A stretch of 64,000 bases of DNA. Origin: Larus michahellis. Its lineage: Eukaryota; Chordata; Aves; Charadriiformes; Laridae. Below are positions 61,626 to 64,000 of the stretch, in pieces (position 1 is the first letter of the stretch; each line of letters starts with the position of its first letter). The position numbers and the translations under genes were made by a program. Below the pieces are notes generated by a model, which saw only the letters and a list, made by a program, of their open reading frames with translations, ran no database searches and was not told the DNA's origin. Location of the stretch: the NCBI RefSeq assembly GCF_964199755.1, contig NC_133896.1, forward strand, positions 67,249,142 through 67,313,141, written 5' to 3'.

Positions 61626-64000
61626 CCTCTGCATCACACTGAAAGGACTAAAGAATGCTTAAGCTTCTACCACTTGCATCTTATAGCTGTTCAAGTCGTT
61701 TGCAAGCATTTTGCTGGAACGTCTTTAAGAGTGAAGAATCTTCCTGGGCTGGAGGTTCAGTCACTGACTCATCAATTCAGAAATATGTAGCCTTAAAAAT
61801 GGAAGATGGGAATTCAAGGTTTTGAAGCGTTAATATTTTAAGAAGCTTTGCATGCTAGATAAGAAGTCCTCTTTAAGAAATGACAATGATCTAAGTAAGG
61901 AAAAGCAGGCATTGGCTTGAACACTGAGATATAACATGCCTATATGGTTTGCGCAACTAGGGCAGATGATATCTGAAGTTGGAAAGTAAAAGGCTCATTC
62001 AACTGAATTCCTTTCTAAAAGTAGCTTGCTTTTATGAGTTGATCTTAGAGGCATTTGTACTATTCAGCATCAAAAGCTTCTAGATTACAGCTAAAACTGT
62101 TTTGTCAATATTGGTCATGTAAAACAAACTTGGTTTGAAGTGAAAGGAGATACTTCTTATTTATATTGGTCACTGCTGACCCTGGAATGTGTTTCTTAGC
62201 AATTTTGAATTGGATATGATTTTAAAATGATCATGAATTAAAAGGGGGGTGAAGGGCGTGAGCTTTGGTTGAGTTGCATAAAATCAAGATCTAATGTATT
62301 TTTAACACCTGAAATCCTAGAATTTGATTGTACTGTAGGGTTTCCAAATGTGTTTTTAGAAACCTAAATAAATTGAATACTGATTAAACAATGTATATTT
62401 AAAAATTTAAAAAGTTAATTATTTCCTAAGGATCAGGTCTCTTAAAACTGTGTTACTAATATTTAATATTCTGTCCTGTACTGACATCTATTTAGCTCTT
62501 ACATTAATTGAGGTTACTTTAATTTAACAAGACATGGGAAGGTGGCTCTCCTTAGGAACAGGGAGGTGGTAAGTGTTATTAAAAGGCCTGGCTTTGCAGT
62601 GTGATGAGAACCGTTAATGAATCACTGAAGCATTACTGTAGGGAGACTGATAGCTCAATGTTATTTATCAGTTTAGTGCCACTAGTCAAAATACTGACAT
62701 TAAGAATGTACGGGCTACTACTTCTTGACCTGCTAACTGTACTGCTGTAGTTGCAACAGGGGTAGGAATGGGATAAGTCCAGGAAAGTTTTAGTCTTGTG
62801 GAAGCTGACAGGGGAGTTGAGTAATACTAAGTTATTTTGAGATTATTACGTGATTCATAGGCTAGAACTCCACTAAAATTTTACATAAACCCTTTATAGT
62901 TATCTCCAGGTTACTCAGGGCTGTTGCCAGAGCAGGCAGTGACGTGGGAGTACGTATGCCTGTTTGAATGCTTGTGTTTGTTCCTATATTAGAAGAGTGA
63001 AGGTCACCAAAGTTGAATGTGATTTTGCAGATACTGTTTATTCCTAAAAATAGAGAGATGCAACAGGCTAAAATGTGTGTGTATATATGAAACTTTGTAG
63101 CCTATTGTGTTTAATCTTTTTGTGTGAAGAGAAAAAAGGCTGTTGCTTCTCTGTCCAGTATAAGTATTTAGAAGCTTCCTAACACTATGAGGTTGTGACT
63201 TGGTTTTAAGGTAATCTTATTTCTACATTACCACCATCATAAAGTTCCCTGCATAGCAGACAGGGATACTTTCTAGGACCACCCTCTGAAACTGTTGAAT
63301 CTTTTGGTATACAAATAGAAGTCCTTCACTCCTATTAGAATAAGTCATAAAATAAAAGGGATGATGCCTCTTGGTGCATTGTCTGAATTGTGCAATATTT
63401 TCAGTGTTTCCAGCACCATCCTGGGCTTTTTAGTAGGTATCTTCTTCTAAAGGCTAGTTCTGGTACCAAATGTGTTTTGTGGTCTGTGTTAGATTGTTCT
63501 TTTTAATTCAGTTCAAAGTTCACTGAAACTAATCTGTGGCTTTTGAATTACTGTTGCTGTACTTGGGTACTAGATGATGTTTTCCTATCAGAATGGTTGC
63601 TGATTAAAGCAGAGAATGCAACTAATATAGTTTGATTTTTTTTTTCTTCAAATAAATCTATTTTTCCATACTGAAAATAGAAGACAGACGCTTTTAGTAT
63701 TGTGTCACTGTGGCATTTCTAAATTTATAGCACTGAAATGTGTGTCTAGGCATGCCTGTATTTTCTGGAAAGCCATCTCCAATCTGAAGTCCCAATAAAG
63801 AAAAGGGTCATTCAGCTAGCTCAAGATGTTCACCACTGCATATTCTTGTTCAGATGATAAGGCTGATAAGCATCCCTGCTCCTAAGTGTGAGGTTAAAGA
63901 ACTCTGTGTGATAGATTAAACTGACCTTACCTTCATGCTCTCGTGCAAGAATAAAAACTGAAAAGTTAGTGCCTCATCCACTTGTCTAATCAGCCTTTAT

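Noticed and set aside
61467..61790. 107-codon frame with LVIVFI and Cys residues considered as exon 4A
   Set aside because: The plausible donor (TTCAG|GTACTT at 61579) leaves the wrong phase for exon 5, and the frame is Lys-rich rather than Cys-rich in its first 30 codons.

Overview
The window is animal nuclear DNA, almost certainly from a bird. It carries the 5' part of one gene, WNK1 (with-no-lysine kinase 1), on the + strand. The protein matches vertebrate WNK1 closely. The introns are long and AT-rich around a compact GC-rich first exon. The interspersed repeats I recognise are CR1-type LINE fragments, the dominant retroposon of birds and reptiles. I cannot name the species from sequence alone.

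Layout. Positions 1-12,500 are upstream DNA with no gene I can support, plus two short minus-strand CR1-like remnants. Positions 12,500-14,740 are a CpG island holding the promoter, a long 5' UTR with three AUG-initiated upstream ORFs, and coding exon 1. The promoter has a near-consensus ZNF143/THAP11-type element, a 12-bp palindrome, and NRF1-, ETS- and KLF/Sp-like sites, with a YY1-like site at the presumed start. Coding exons are 13956-14735, 48230-48402, 53098-53318 and 55337-55494. All junctions are GT-AG and phases agree, giving 444 residues from the initiator Met through most of the kinase domain. Intron 1 is 33.5 kb, intron 2 is 4.7 kb and contains a CR1 fragment, intron 3 is 2.0 kb, and intron 4 runs off the window after at least 8.5 kb. 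The rest of the kinase domain, the autoinhibitory region, the later RFxV motifs and the C-terminus lie downstream of 64,000.

Function. WNK1 is a chloride-sensitive Ser/Thr kinase that phosphorylates SPAK (STK39) and OSR1 (OXSR1), which then regulate SLC12 cation-chloride cotransporters. The diagnostic WNK features are present: a Cys at the usual beta-3 lysine position, the catalytic Lys in the glycine-rich strand, an HRD loop, and DLG instead of DFG.

Most interesting points: (1) intron 3, which interrupts the activation segment at the codon for the Gly of GTPEF, holds two unannotated microexon-like units (9 or 62/65 nt, and 25 nt) with strong splice sites and UGC motifs upstream; depending on combination they give a 3-residue insertion, a ~30-residue insertion, or a truncating frameshift; (2) an extra RFxV motif at residues 14-17; (3) Glu to Gly at residue 277 in helix alpha-C; (4) a chain of upstream ORFs in the 5' UTR. 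These are hypotheses from sequence reading; none has been tested.
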